Position numbers and translations under genes: made by a program
Assembly (NCBI RefSeq): GCF_000024025.1
Contig: NC_013131.1
Coordinates: 1,116,001 to 1,180,000 of the forward strand
Direction: 5' to 3'
Length of the DNA: 64,000 nucleotides
Source: Catenulispora acidiphila DSM 44928
GTDB taxonomy: Bacteria; Actinomycetota; Actinomycetes; Streptomycetales; Catenulisporaceae
In this document: piece after piece, positions 1-8,878 of the stretch
Position numbering within the stretch: the stretch's first letter is position 1
Layout of the letters: the number at the start of each line of letters is the position of its first letter
The notes under the pieces: model-generated
What the model was told of the DNA's origin: nothing
Database searches by the model: none
Seen by the model: only the letters and a program-made list of their open reading frames with translations

Positions 1-1
1 C

Positions 2-106
2 TATCCCGGCGGCTTCGGCATCGTGTACCTGGCCGCGGTCGTGCTGCTGTGCGCGCTGGCCTTCTTCCTCCTGATTCGCCGCTACCAGAAGGCGAGCCTG
101 CTGTGA
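2..106 (+). CDS. ABC-2 type transporter permease, C-terminal end (partial)
   Basis: Only the last 34 codons are inside the window, read from base 2 to a TGA at 104-106. They encode one hydrophobic helix (GIVYLAAVVLLCALAFFLL) followed by a short basic tail (RRYQKASLL), as at the C-terminus of an integral membrane permease. The stop overlaps the GTG start of the ATPase gene by a GTGA arrangement, so the two are translationally coupled. Together with the permease at 1103-1897 this suggests an exporter with two permeases and one ATPase. The family is inferred from context, since the body of the gene lies outside the window. Confidence 0.6.
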   Translation, partial: YPGGFGIVYLAAVVLLCALAFFLLIRRYQKASLL

Positions 107-1089
107 GCATCGACGAGATCCCCGGGCAGCGCGACGCCGCCCCGGTCCCGGTCCAGCACAATCTCGGCGGTCCCGCCGAGATCGTGCTGGACAACGTGAC
201 CCACTGGTACGGCAACGTGGTCGCGGTCAACGACATCACGATGACCATCGGCCCGGGCGTCACCGGCCTGCTCGGCCCGAACGGCGCCGGCAAGTCCACG
301 CTCCTGCACCTGGTCTCCGGCTTCCTGGCGCCCTCGCGCGGCACGGTCACCGTGGCCGGGCAGAGCGCGTGGCACAACCCCGGCATCTACAAGGTGATCG
401 GCCTGGTGCCCGAGCGCGACTCGGTCTACGCCTTCCTGACCGGGCGGCAGTTCGTCACCGCGACCGCCAAGCTGCACAAGCTGCCGGATGTCGGCGACGC
501 CGTGGCCCGCGCCCTGCACATGGTCGAGATGGACACCGAGGCCGCCGACCGCCGCATCGAGACCTACTCCAAGGGCATGCGCCAGCGCATCAAGGTCGCC
601 GCCGCCCTCGTCCACGAGCCGCGCGTGCTGCTGCTGGACGAGCCGTTCAACGGCATGGACCCGCGCCAGCGCATGCACATGATGGACCTGCTGCACCGGC
701 TCGGCGACGCCGGCCACACCATCGTGTTCTCCTCGCACATCCTGGAGGAGGTCGAGCGGCTCTCCGGCACGGTGCAGGTGATCGTGTCCGGCCGGCTGGC
801 CGCCTCCGGCGACTACCGCACCATCCGCCGGCTGATGACCAGCCGCCCGCACGTGTTCCAGGTCGCCTCCAGCGACGACCGGACGCTGGCCTCGGCGCTG
901 ATCGGCCGGCCGTCGGTCAACGGCGTGGAGCTGAACCCCGGCGGCGGCCTGGAGGTGCGGGCCGGCGACTACGGCGCGTTCAGCCGGGAGCTGGCGGCGG
1001 TGGCGCGCGAGCACGGCGTGCGGCTGCGCGCGGTGCTGCCCGCCGACGAGTCGCTGGAGTCCGTGTTCACCTATCTGGTGGCATCGTAA
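103..1089 (+). CDS. ABC transporter ATP-binding protein
   Basis: This 328-residue nucleotide-binding subunit powers an ABC-2 type exporter. Visible motifs are Walker A GPNGAGKST (about residues 58-66), the signature region YSKGMRQRIKVAAAL, Walker B VLLLDEPFNGMD and the H-loop IVFSSHI. The signature reads YSKGM rather than LSGGQ, which is common in ABC-2/CcmA-type ATPases. I chose the GTG at 103 because it overlaps the preceding stop (GTGA); the longer frame from 49 would run into the upstream permease. The next gene begins 13 bases after its stop behind an AAGGAG. The substrate cannot be told from sequence. Confidence 0.93.
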   Translation: MSIDEIPGQRDAAPVPVQHNLGGPAEIVLDNVTHWYGNVVAVNDITMTIGPGVTGLLGPNGAGKSTLLHLVSGFLAPSRGTVTVAGQSAWHNPGIYKVIGLVPERDSVYAFLTGRQFVTATAKLHKLPDVGDAVARALHMVEMDTEAADRRIETYSKGMRQRIKVAAALVHEPRVLLLDEPFNGMDPRQRMHMMDLLHRLGDAGHTIVFSSHILEEVERLSGTVQVIVSGRLAASGDYRTIRRLMTSRPHVFQVASSDDRTLASALIGRPSVNGVELNPGGGLEVRAGDYGAFSRELAAVAREHGVRLRAVLPADESLESVFTYLVAS

Positions 1090-1102
1090 GGAGCTGACAC
1101 AG

Positions 1103-1897
1103 ATGTCGACCGTCTTCAACCCCACGATCGCCGCCATCACGCTGCGCGGCCTGCTCGGCAGGCGCCGCTCGCTGCTGATCGCCCTGCCCCCGGCGCTGCT
1201 GCTGGCCCTGACGATCGGGCTGCGCGCCGCCACGAACATCAACAGCTCGCACGACTTCGGCTGGCCCGGCGTCGTCCTGGGCCAGATCGGACTGGTCACG
1301 CTCCTGCCGCTGACCGCGATGATCATCGGCACCTCGGTGCTGGGCACCGAGGTCGACGACGCCTCGATCCTGCACCTGCTGGCCACCCCGGTCAGCCGCG
1401 GCACGGTGATGTTCACCAAGTGGATCGTGGCCTCCGGCGCGACCCTGGTCTTCGCCGTGGTGCCGATCTCGGCGGCGGCGTTCATCGCCACCTCCGGCTA
1501 CGTCGACAACCCCGGCCCGCTGGACATGACCTTCACGCCGATCAAGGGCGACACCTCCGAGGCGATCGGCGTCATCGTCGCCGCCGCGGTCGGCGCGATC
1601 GTCTACAGCGCGTTCTTCCTGTTCCTGTCGGTGGTGACCAAGCGCTCGGTGGCTGTGACCCTGATCTACATCCTGGTCTGGGAGAGCCTGCTCACCCGGT
1701 TTGTCAGCGGTCTGCGACTGCTGTCGATCGGGCAGTACGAACTCGGCCTGGCCGACAAGATCGGACACCTGCCGAACCTCGGCGCGAACCTCACGCTGGG
1801 CACCTCGGTGATCATGTCCGTGCTGTTCACGGTCATCGCGCTGGGCTACGGGACGCGGCGGCTGCAGTCGTTCCGGGTGTCCGGCGAGGCCGCGTGA
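1103..1897 (+). CDS. ABC-2 type transporter permease
   Basis: This 264-residue polytopic membrane protein has about six hydrophobic segments, for example LLIALPPALLLALTIGL near the N-terminus and VIMSVLFTVIALGYG near the C-terminus. It follows the ATPase by 13 bases with a clear AAGGAG ribosome site at 1088-1093, so it is the permease partner of the ATPase. The layout (partial permease, ATPase, permease) fits an ABC-2 exporter of the kind used for drug or lipid export in actinomycetes. The substrate is unknown. Confidence 0.88.
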   Translation: MSTVFNPTIAAITLRGLLGRRRSLLIALPPALLLALTIGLRAATNINSSHDFGWPGVVLGQIGLVTLLPLTAMIIGTSVLGTEVDDASILHLLATPVSRGTVMFTKWIVASGATLVFAVVPISAAAFIATSGYVDNPGPLDMTFTPIKGDTSEAIGVIVAAAVGAIVYSAFFLFLSVVTKRSVAVTLIYILVWESLLTRFVSGLRLLSIGQYELGLADKIGHLPNLGANLTLGTSVIMSVLFTVIALGYGTRRLQSFRVSGEAA

Positions 1898-1975
1898 TGC
1901 CAGGAATCGCAAAGGAATCTGCAAGCTCCTGACCGGAACTGAATAAGAACACGCATACGGGAATAGGCTCCGCGC

Positions 1976-2815
1976 ATGGAAAGCGTGCGTCGCGAGCCTG
2001 TTCCCGTTCTGCGCGGCCTCGTCTACCGCCACACCGGTTTCCATCTGCCGGACGCCGCCGAGCGCGCGCGGCTGGAACTCCCGTCCGGCGCCGCCACGAT
2101 GCTGATCGCCTTCGCCGAGCCGATCCGGATCGGCCTGGTCTCCGAGGGGGAGTCCGAGGTCTTCCAGCGGACGTCCTTTTTGTCCGCCGGCCGCGCCATC
2201 GCGGCGATCGGACGGCATCGCGGCCGCGTCCACGGCATGGAGCTGACCCTGAGCCACACCGGCGCGCACCACATCCTCGGCGTGCGCATGGCCGAATTGG
2301 CTGAGGGCTTCCCGACGCTCGGCGAAGTGCTGGGCCGCGAAGGTGAATTGCTCGTCGAGCAATTGGCGAGCCTGCCGTCCTGGGAGGCGCGCTTCGCGAC
2401 GCTCGACGCGTACCTGGCGCGCCGCGCCGCCGACTCCCAGGTCCAAGCCTCCTGGCAGGTGACGCGCGCGACTCGTCTGGTCGCCGCCGGCTGGTCGCTC
2501 CGCGACATCCAGCGAGACGTCGGCTGGGGCGAGCGGCATCTGCGCTCGCGGTTCCTGGACCAGGTCGGGATGACGCCGAAGGCGATGGCGCGGGTCCTGC
2601 GGCTGCAAACCGCGCTGCGCGCCTATCTGTCCGGACGCAATTGGGCGCAGGCCGCGGTCCTGGCGCGCTACCACGACCAGGCGCACCTCGGGCACGACGT
2701 GAAGGCGATCACCGGGCTGACGCCGGGGCGGCTGGCGGAGCTGCGGCGCGGCGCCCCTCCGGGCTCCGCACTCGACCGGCTCCCCGGACGGGTGACCAGT
2801 GTGCTGATGGGCTGA
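1976..2815 (+). CDS. AraC-family transcriptional regulator
   Basis: This 279-residue protein has a C-terminal AraC/XylS double helix-turn-helix. The recognisable pattern runs from WSLRDIQRDVGWGERHLRSRF through QVGMTPKAMARVLRLQTALR to ARYHDQAHLGHDVKAITGLTP, which matches the family signature (R.F...Q.G..PK....R..R...A.....DQ.HL...(V/F)K...G.TP). The N-terminal about 150 residues form a less conserved sensing domain. It lies 78 bases after the exporter permease on the same strand and may regulate it, but that is inference. It ends in a short arginine-rich tail. Confidence 0.88.
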   Translation: MESVRREPVPVLRGLVYRHTGFHLPDAAERARLELPSGAATMLIAFAEPIRIGLVSEGESEVFQRTSFLSAGRAIAAIGRHRGRVHGMELTLSHTGAHHILGVRMAELAEGFPTLGEVLGREGELLVEQLASLPSWEARFATLDAYLARRAADSQVQASWQVTRATRLVAAGWSLRDIQRDVGWGERHLRSRFLDQVGMTPKAMARVLRLQTALRAYLSGRNWAQAAVLARYHDQAHLGHDVKAITGLTPGRLAELRRGAPPGSALDRLPGRVTSVLMG

Positions 2816-3143
2816 CCCGCGGCGCGCCATGCTGTCCGCGTCCGCCCCCGGCCGGCACAGCACATGGCGGCCGGCGCACGCTGATCCGAACCGAACCCGT
2901 CGTGGAGCCCTCCGTCTCTTCCCACCGCCCCGGCGGCCCACGTCCCGGCGGTACCGGCGCCGCCCAGCCCGGCCGGCTCCGGTACCGTCCCCCCGCTCCG
3001 GGAGGGCCGGGCGTGATCGTCAGGATGGCCGGTGCGCGCGGCTGTGTCTTGTAGAAAACGGAGGCGCGCTGCTCAGCGATTCCAACCGATCCGTGCCGCA
3101 CGGCATTGAGTACGGGTGAGTCGGCCGTGAAACGGGAGGGTGG
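2816..3143. other. Intergenic region upstream of the sigma factor gene
   Basis: I see no supported gene in these 328 bases. The open frames here are short, arginine/proline-rich GC-driven frames. The last 20 bases contain a GGGAGGG ribosome site serving the sigma factor start at 3144. The promoter of that gene presumably lies here, but I cannot mark it. Confidence 0.5.
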
Positions 3144-3647
3144 ATGAGCGACGAGGAGGACTTCCGGCAGTTTGCCGCGAGCCGCCAGAAACAGTTGCTG
3201 CGCAGCGCGTATCTGTTGTGCGGCGACTGGCATGGCGCCGAGGACCTGGTGCAGACCGCCTTCGGGCAGCTGTACCGGTCATGGCACCGGGTTAGGCGCG
3301 TCGAGCATCCGGACGCCTACGCCAAGCAAGTGCTGTACCGCTGCCACCTGTCGGCGAAACGGAAGCGGCGGTTCACGACCGTGTCCATCGACTCTGTCCT
3401 GGAACCTGCTGCGTCCGGCGACGGTTTTGGAGACGGCAGCACCGGCGTCCTCTTGGAGGCTCTCGCCGGCCTGCCGGACCGGGCCCGAGCCGTAGTGGTG
3501 CTGAGGTTCTGGGAGGACTACTCGGTCGCGCAGACCGCTGAAGCCCTCGGCGTATCGCAGGGGACTGTGAAGAGTCAGTCCTCGCGCGCCCTGGCGCTGC
3601 TGCGAGAGCGGATCGGCGACTCGTTCAGCGACATCGGTCAAGACTGA
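3144..3647 (+). CDS. SigE-family ECF RNA polymerase sigma factor
   Basis: This 167-residue extracytoplasmic-function sigma factor of the actinobacterial SigE-like group redirects RNA polymerase to a small regulon. Region 2 is visible as LLRSAYLLCGDWHGAEDLVQ and the following FGQLYRSW. Region 4 is the helix-turn-helix around VVLRFWEDYSVAQTAEALGV and GTVKSQSSRAL. The ATG has a strong GGGAGGG site just upstream. A membrane protein gene follows 13 bases downstream behind GGAGGA, the usual place for an anti-sigma or sensor partner. Confidence 0.93.
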   Translation: MSDEEDFRQFAASRQKQLLRSAYLLCGDWHGAEDLVQTAFGQLYRSWHRVRRVEHPDAYAKQVLYRCHLSAKRKRRFTTVSIDSVLEPAASGDGFGDGSTGVLLEALAGLPDRARAVVVLRFWEDYSVAQTAEALGVSQGTVKSQSSRALALLRERIGDSFSDIGQD

Positions 3648-3660
3648 GAAGGAGGAACCC

Positions 3661-4476
3661 ATGACCGAGCACGAATCCGATGACCATCTCAGGGTCCTGT
3701 TCCGAGGTGCGGACCTCGACGACGTCCCCGTCACCCGCGACTTGATCGGCCCGGCGGTCGCCTGGGGCGACGGACGGCGCCGCCGGGACCGCTGGCGGGC
3801 CGTCGGCGCGACCGGCGCCGTGGCCGCGGTGGCGGTCGCCGGGATCGTGGCGCTGCGGCCCGCTGGCGCGGACGGTGTCGCTCCCTCCAGTCCGGTCTCG
3901 CCGGTCTCGCAGTCCATCCAGCGGGAACTCTCGACGCTGCGCCCCTTCCTGCCGGCGGGTTATACCCTCACCTGTCAGAACACTGAGGGAGTTTTCTGCG
4001 CGATATTCGTGCTCACCAGCCCAGCAGGCGGCACGAGCCTGGTGTTCTGGCACACCGGGATGAACATCCCGCTGGAGGACGGGCCACCCTCGCTCGCGGA
4101 CACGGTCCACGTCCACGAGCAGGGCACGCAAACCTTCGCCAACGGTTCCATGGCGATCCTGGCCTATGACCTCGAGGCGCGGGGCATGGGCTCGGCCACC
4201 GCCGAGGAGCTGACCGATCCGACGGAGATCGTCGGCAACCAGGTGACGTACACCTTCACGCCCGACGGCTCGCCGCGAACCTACGGCATCGAAATGGCCC
4301 AGATGGTCAAGGACATGCCGTGGAAGAGCGGTACGTCGAAGTCTCCCGACGACCGCGCGCGCTTCGGCTACAACCCGGGCGGTCCAGTTCTGAGCACTGA
4401 GCAGTTCGACCGGATGGCGAGCGCTCCCGGTTTCCTGTCCGCGCTCGCGCAGGTGGTTGATTGGGGAGCGCCTTGA
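3661..4476 (+). CDS. Single-pass membrane protein co-transcribed with the ECF sigma factor
   Basis: This 271-residue protein has an acidic cytoplasmic N-terminus of about 38 residues, an arginine-rich stretch (GRRRRDRWR), one transmembrane helix at about residues 47-66 and a long extracytoplasmic domain. The topology and the position just after a SigE-type sigma gene suggest a sensor or anti-sigma role. I see no zinc-binding H-x3-C-x2-C anti-sigma motif, so it is not a classical ZAS protein. Proteins of this layout are common after SigE-type sigma genes and are usually left as hypothetical. A start with AGGAGG immediately upstream supports 3661. Confidence 0.75.
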   Translation: MTEHESDDHLRVLFRGADLDDVPVTRDLIGPAVAWGDGRRRRDRWRAVGATGAVAAVAVAGIVALRPAGADGVAPSSPVSPVSQSIQRELSTLRPFLPAGYTLTCQNTEGVFCAIFVLTSPAGGTSLVFWHTGMNIPLEDGPPSLADTVHVHEQGTQTFANGSMAILAYDLEARGMGSATAEELTDPTEIVGNQVTYTFTPDGSPRTYGIEMAQMVKDMPWKSGTSKSPDDRARFGYNPGGPVLSTEQFDRMASAPGFLSALAQVVDWGAP

Positions 4477-4504
4477 TGGCGGGTGCTTTGCCAGGCAACG
4501 CCGA

Positions 4505-5497
4505 TCAGGGCTTGCGCAGCCGCACCCGCTCCACGCGGTGATCAGCACCCTTACGCAGCACCAGCCGCGCCCGGCCGCGGGTCGGTAGGATGTTGTCCAT
4601 CAGGTTCCGCTCGTTGATCGACGTCCAGATCTCCAGCGCCAGCCCGGCCGCCGCCTCGTCGGACAGGGAGGCGAACTTGTGGAAGTAGGACTGCGGATCG
4701 CTGAACGCCGTCGAGCGCAGCGCCAGGAAGCGGTCGGTGTACCAGTTCTGCAGATCCGAGCGGCGGGCGTCGAGGTAGACCGAGAAGTCCAGGAAGTCTG
4801 AGACCGCCAGCGAGGTGCGGCCGTCGGCGCGGGTGCGGGCCGGCTGCAACAGGTTCAGGCCTTCGACCAGCAGGATGTCCGGGCGCTTCACCTCGACGCA
4901 CTCGCCGGGGACGATGTCGTAGACCAGGTGCGAGTACACCGGCGCCTCGACCGCCTGCTGGCCGGACTTCACGGCCGACAGGAAGCGCAGGAACGCGCGC
5001 TGGTCGTAGGACTCCGGGAAGCCCTTGCGGCCCATCAGGCCGCGCCGTTCGAGTTCCGCGTTCGGATACAGGAAGCCGTCGGTGGTGATGAGGCCCACTT
5101 CCGGATGCTCCGGATTGCGCGCGAGCAGAGCGCGCAGTGTGCGGGAGAACGTGGACTTGCCGACCGACACCGAGCCGGCGATGCCGATCACGAACGGCGG
5201 CGCGGTCTCCGGCGTCCACTGGCTTTCCTTGTCCGCGCTCCCGGCCTCGGTCCCCATCGTGAAGGACGCGATCGTGCCGCGCAGCTCCTTTGTGGCGCGG
5301 ACGTACAGGCTCAGCAGCTGCGTCAGGGGCAGGTAGACGTCGCGCACCTCGTCGATGTCGGTGACGTCGAGCAGACCCCGCAGCCGCTCGATCTCGGGCT
5401 CGGTCAGCGGCAGCGGGGTCCGGTCCCGCAGAGCGGCCCACTCTTCGCGGCTGAACTCCAGGAAGGGACTGGGAGCTGGTGGCGCTGCATTGGTCAC
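4505..5497 (-). CDS. coaA: Type I pantothenate kinase
   Basis: This 330-residue enzyme phosphorylates pantothenate with ATP, the first and usually rate-limiting step of coenzyme A synthesis. The P-loop GSVSVGKS sits at about residues 108-115 in the context [20 protein letters not shown]. The later blocks [21 protein letters not shown] and [12 protein letters not shown] are typical of bacterial CoaA. The length matches the family (about 310-330). It is divergent from glmS with 83 bases between them, an arrangement I recall from Streptomyces. Confidence 0.97.
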   Translation of the reverse strand: MTNAAPPAPSPFLEFSREEWAALRDRTPLPLTEPEIERLRGLLDVTDIDEVRDVYLPLTQLLSLYVRATKELRGTIASFTMGTEAGSADKESQWTPETAPPFVIGIAGSVSVGKSTFSRTLRALLARNPEHPEVGLITTDGFLYPNAELERRGLMGRKGFPESYDQRAFLRFLSAVKSGQQAVEAPVYSHLVYDIVPGECVEVKRPDILLVEGLNLLQPARTRADGRTSLAVSDFLDFSVYLDARRSDLQNWYTDRFLALRSTAFSDPQSYFHKFASLSDEAAAGLALEIWTSINERNLMDNILPTRGRARLVLRKGADHRVERVRLRKP

Positions 5498-5580
5498 CCG
5501 CTCACCCTACCGACTGGTAGCCAGGGCGCAGTGGTCTGTACCAATCCAGGTCACCGGGCATACCACTATGCTCTGGACCC

Positions 5581-7470
5581 ATGTGCGGAATCGTGGGTTA
5601 CGTGGGCTCCCAGCAAGCGCTGGGCATCGTCATAGAGGGTCTGCGCCGGATGGAGTACCGGGGCTACGACTCGGCGGGCATCGCCGTGGTCGACCGGTCC
5701 GACGGCGAAGCCCGGCTGGCCGGCGCCAAGAAGGCCGGGAAGCTGGCGAACCTGGAGAAGGAGCTCGACGGCCATCCCCTCCCGGCCTCGACCACCGGTC
5801 TCGGGCACACCCGCTGGGCCACCCACGGCGGACCCACCGACGGCAACGCGCACCCGCACTTCAGCGCTCCCGACGGCGTCTACACCGACACCTCCGGCAA
5901 GGTGGCGGTCATCCACAACGGCATCATCGAGAACTTCGCGCGCCTGAAGGCCGAGCTGGCCGGGCAGGACGTGGAGTTCCTCTCCGAGACCGACACCGAG
6001 GTGGTCGCGCACCTGCTGGCGCGCGACTTCGCCGAGGCCGGCGACGGCGACCTGGGCGCGGCGATGCGCCGGGTCGTGAACCGGCTGCAGGGCGCCTTCA
6101 CGCTGGTCGCCGTGCACGCCGACGCCCCGGACGTGGTGGTCGGCGCGCGCCGCAACTCCCCGCTGGTGATCGGCGTCGGCGAGGGCGAGGCGTTCCTGGC
6201 CTCCGACGTCTCGGCGTTCATCGCGCACACCCGCGAGGCCATCGAGATGGGCCAGGACCAGGTCGCCGAGGTCTTCCGGGACGGCTCGGTGAAGATCACC
6301 ACCTTCGACGGCGAGGTCGTCCAGGGCAAGCGGTTCCACGTGTCCTGGGACGCCTCGGCCGCCGAGAAGGGCGGCTACGACTGGTTCATGCAGAAGGAGA
6401 TCGCCGAGCAGCCGCAGGCGGTCGCCGAGACGCTGCTGGGCCGGGTCAACGGCGAGGGCAAGCTGAAGCTCGACGAGATGCGGCTGTCCGAGGACGAGCT
6501 GCGCGCGGTCACCAAGATCATCGTGATCGCCTGCGGCACCGCCTACCACGCCGGCCTGATCGCCAAGTACGCCATCGAGCACTGGACCCGGGTCCCGGTC
6601 GAGGTCGAGCTGGCCAGCGAGTTCCGCTACCGCGACCCGATCCTGACCAAGGACACGCTGGTGATAGCGATCTCGCAGTCCGGCGAGACCATGGACACCC
6701 TGATGGCCATCCGGCACGCGCGCGAGCAGCACTCCCGGGTCCTGGCGATCTGCAACACCAACGGCTCGACCATCCCGCGTGAGTCCGACGCCGTGGTCTA
6801 CACCCACGGCGGCCCGGAGATCGGCGTGGCGTCCACCAAGGCGTTCCTGACCCAGCTCACCGCCTGCTACCTGGTCGGGCTGTACCTGGCGCAGGTGCGC
6901 GGCGTGAAGTTCAACGACGAGGTCGCCGAGGTCCTGACCCAGCTGTCGGACTCCCCGGCGGCGATCGCCGAGACCCTGAACCGCATGGAGCCGGTCCGCA
7001 AGCTCGCGCGCTCCATGGTCGGCGCGCGCACCGTGCTGTTCCTGGGCCGCCACGTCGGCTACCCGATGGCCCTGGAAGGCGCCCTCAAGCTCAAGGAGCT
7101 GGCCTATATCCACGCCGAGGGCTTCGCCGCCGGCGAGCTCAAGCACGGCCCGATCGCCCTGATCGAGCAGGACCTGCCGGTCGTGGTCGTGGTGCCCTCG
7201 CCCAAGCGGCCGCTGCTCCACGACAAGATCGTCTCCAACATTCAGGAGATCCGGGCCCGCGGCGCCAAGACCATCGTCATCGCCGAGGACGGCGACGACG
7301 TGGTGGCACCCTACGCGGACTTCCTGTTCCACGTCCCGGAGCTGCCGATCCTCCTCCAGCCGCTGGTGGCCACCGTCCCGCTGCAGGTGTTCGCCGCCGA
7401 ACTCGCCGACGCCCTGGGCTACGACGTGGACCAGCCGCGTAACCTGGCGAAGTCGGTCACCGTGGAGTAG
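5581..7470 (+). CDS. glmS: Glutamine-fructose-6-phosphate aminotransferase (isomerizing)
   Basis: This 629-residue enzyme makes glucosamine-6-phosphate from fructose-6-phosphate and glutamine, the entry step to UDP-GlcNAc and peptidoglycan. The N-terminus [10 protein letters not shown] exposes the nucleophilic Cys after Met removal, followed by the class II glutaminase fold ([17 protein letters not shown]). Two SIS sugar-isomerase domains follow ([27 protein letters not shown]). It ends with the conserved [13 protein letters not shown]. The length is slightly above the usual 608-615. acpS starts 17 bases after the stop. Confidence 0.98.
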   Translation: MCGIVGYVGSQQALGIVIEGLRRMEYRGYDSAGIAVVDRSDGEARLAGAKKAGKLANLEKELDGHPLPASTTGLGHTRWATHGGPTDGNAHPHFSAPDGVYTDTSGKVAVIHNGIIENFARLKAELAGQDVEFLSETDTEVVAHLLARDFAEAGDGDLGAAMRRVVNRLQGAFTLVAVHADAPDVVVGARRNSPLVIGVGEGEAFLASDVSAFIAHTREAIEMGQDQVAEVFRDGSVKITTFDGEVVQGKRFHVSWDASAAEKGGYDWFMQKEIAEQPQAVAETLLGRVNGEGKLKLDEMRLSEDELRAVTKIIVIACGTAYHAGLIAKYAIEHWTRVPVEVELASEFRYRDPILTKDTLVIAISQSGETMDTLMAIRHAREQHSRVLAICNTNGSTIPRESDAVVYTHGGPEIGVASTKAFLTQLTACYLVGLYLAQVRGVKFNDEVAEVLTQLSDSPAAIAETLNRMEPVRKLARSMVGARTVLFLGRHVGYPMALEGALKLKELAYIHAEGFAAGELKHGPIALIEQDLPVVVVVPSPKRPLLHDKIVSNIQEIRARGAKTIVIAEDGDDVVAPYADFLFHVPELPILLQPLVATVPLQVFAAELADALGYDVDQPRNLAKSVTVE

Positions 7471-7486
7471 GGAAGCAAGGACACGC

Positions 7487-7837
7487 ATGATCTTGGGAGT
7501 GGGCATCGACGTGGTGGACGTCGACCGGTTCGCCGCGTCGCTGGCCCGCACCCCGGCGCTGCGCGAGAAGCTCTTCACGCCCGCAGAGCGCGAACGCGGC
7601 ACAGCCTCCCTGGCCGCACGCTTCGCCGCGAAGGAAGCACTCGCCAAGTCCCTCGGCGCCCCCCGCGGCCTGCGCTGGCACGACGGCGAGGTGGTCACCC
7701 TCCCCGACGGCCGCCCCGAGCTGCGCGTGACCGGAACGGTTGCGGCACTGGCCGAGTCCCGCGGCATCCGCGTGTTCCACGTGTCGCTGTCGCACGACGC
7801 CGGGATCGCTTCGGCGGTGGTGATCGCCGAGGGGTGA
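7487..7837 (+). CDS. acpS: Holo-[acyl-carrier-protein] synthase
   Basis: This 116-residue enzyme moves the 4'-phosphopantetheine arm from coenzyme A to acyl carrier proteins. The family signatures [12 protein letters not shown] (Asp8 region, metal binding) and [13 protein letters not shown] are both present, as is a C-terminal HVSLSHD strand. It follows glmS by 17 bases and is probably co-transcribed with it. Its coding sequence overlaps, on the opposite strand, the uninterrupted frame of the DUF1707 gene that reads into it (see that entry). Confidence 0.97.
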   Translation: MILGVGIDVVDVDRFAASLARTPALREKLFTPAERERGTASLAARFAAKEALAKSLGAPRGLRWHDGEVVTLPDGRPELRVTGTVAALAESRGIRVFHVSLSHDAGIASAVVIAEG

Positions 7838-7839
7838 GG

Positions 7840-8832
7840 TGGGGCGGTGTGTGGGGCGGCTACTGGGCCGCTTGCCGAGGCGTTGTTGGAGCCGCTCGCC
7901 ACATCGCTGTCCGGAGTGCCTGCCGAGCCGCTCGCCAGGTCGCTTGCCGTGCCGCTGTTTGGACCGCTTGCCGAGCTGTTGTCCGAGCCGCTCGCCACAT
8001 CGCTGTTCGGATCGCTTGCCGAGGCGTTCGCCAGGTCGCTTGTCGTGCCGCTGTCCAGACCGCTTGCCGAGGCGTTGCCCGAGCCGCTCGCCACATCGCT
8101 GTCCGGGCTGCTTGCCGAGCGGCTCGCCAGGTCGTTCGGCATGGCCGCTGTCCGAGCAGTCGTCCAGGCTGCCTTCCCGACCGACCGCCCGTCGCCCCTC
8201 AGCGACTGCTGCCGTGCCCGCTGCGCCAGCCGCTCGCGCCGCCGCTGCGCGAAGCGCGAGAGCCGCCGGATCCGCAGGTTCGTGTGCTCGGCGTGGCCGC
8301 TGAGGGTGAGCCGGATCGCGTCCGGCGCCGCCGGTCCGAGGCTGGGCTGGCCGAGGTTGGCGTGCCGGGTCGCCAGGCCCGAGGTGTCGACCACCGTCCC
8401 GTTCGGCACCAGCACGCGCAGGTTGGCGTGCCGCACGTCCAGCACCACCTCGACCTCGCGCGCGCCGCTGAACACCGCCTCGGTGAAGTCCAGCACGATG
8501 TTGCCGTGCCGCACCGTCACGTTCAGCTGCCGCGGCACCAGCCACGCGCCGCGCTTGTGCGTGTTCCCGTGCGAGATGGTGATGTTCTGCGACGCCTCGG
8601 CCTCGGTCCGGCGCGCCAGACCCGTCTGCTGCGCCGACGGCGGCAGATCCTTGATCAGCTGGTCCAGCTCGCCGTAGGTCCGCGCGGTCATCGCCGCCTC
8701 GATCCGCTGGTCGAGCTCGTCGCCGTCGATGCGTCCGTCGCCGGCGGCCACCCGCAGCTGGTCCACGACGATGTCCCGGTCTTCATGTGACGCGCGGATC
8801 TCAGCGCGCGCCGCCTGCTCGTCCCCTGACAT
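7840..8832 (-). CDS. DUF1707/LiaF-like protein with Ser/Ala repeat tail and no stop codon before acpS
   Basis: From the ATG at 8832 the protein opens with a DUF1707 domain: RASHEDRDIVVDQLRVAAGDGRIDGDELDQR (about residues 13-43). A LiaF-like cell-wall stress domain follows (about 85-190, repeats of RHGNIVLDF, RHANLRVLVP, RHANLGQ). It then runs into a basic stretch and a Ser/Ala/Gly/Asp tail made of three 32-residue repeats. No stop occurs in this frame until 5566, deep inside glmS, so the listed end is only where acpS begins. The gene may have lost its stop by a frameshift, repeat slippage or a sequence error, or it may truly read antisense through acpS. It is divergent from nnrD with a 46-base gap. 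Confidence 0.7.
7867..8136 (-). repeat. 96-bp in-frame minisatellite, about 2.8 copies
   Basis: The 20-mer GCCGCTCGCCACATCGCTGT (plus strand) occurs at 7891, 7987 and 8083, exactly 96 bases apart, with similar but diverged sequence between the copies. In the DUF1707 frame each unit encodes about 32 residues of the type DVASGS.NASASG..SG..SDLA, so the period keeps the frame. The array sits at the 3' end of the DUF1707 gene immediately before acpS. Confidence 0.9.
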
Positions 8833-8878
8833 GCCGGAGATCTTAGCGAGGCGAGCTGGGCCATGACAGTGTGGAGAC

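Noticed and set aside
1067-2941. 624-codon minus-strand open frame opposite the permease and AraC genes
   Set aside because: It is low-complexity Arg/Gly/Gln-rich and covers two well-supported plus-strand genes and their gap.
7838-8150. CRISPR-like array
   Set aside because: The 96-bp repeat is diverged along its whole length and in frame with a gene, with no conserved short repeat separated by unique spacers. No cas genes are present.
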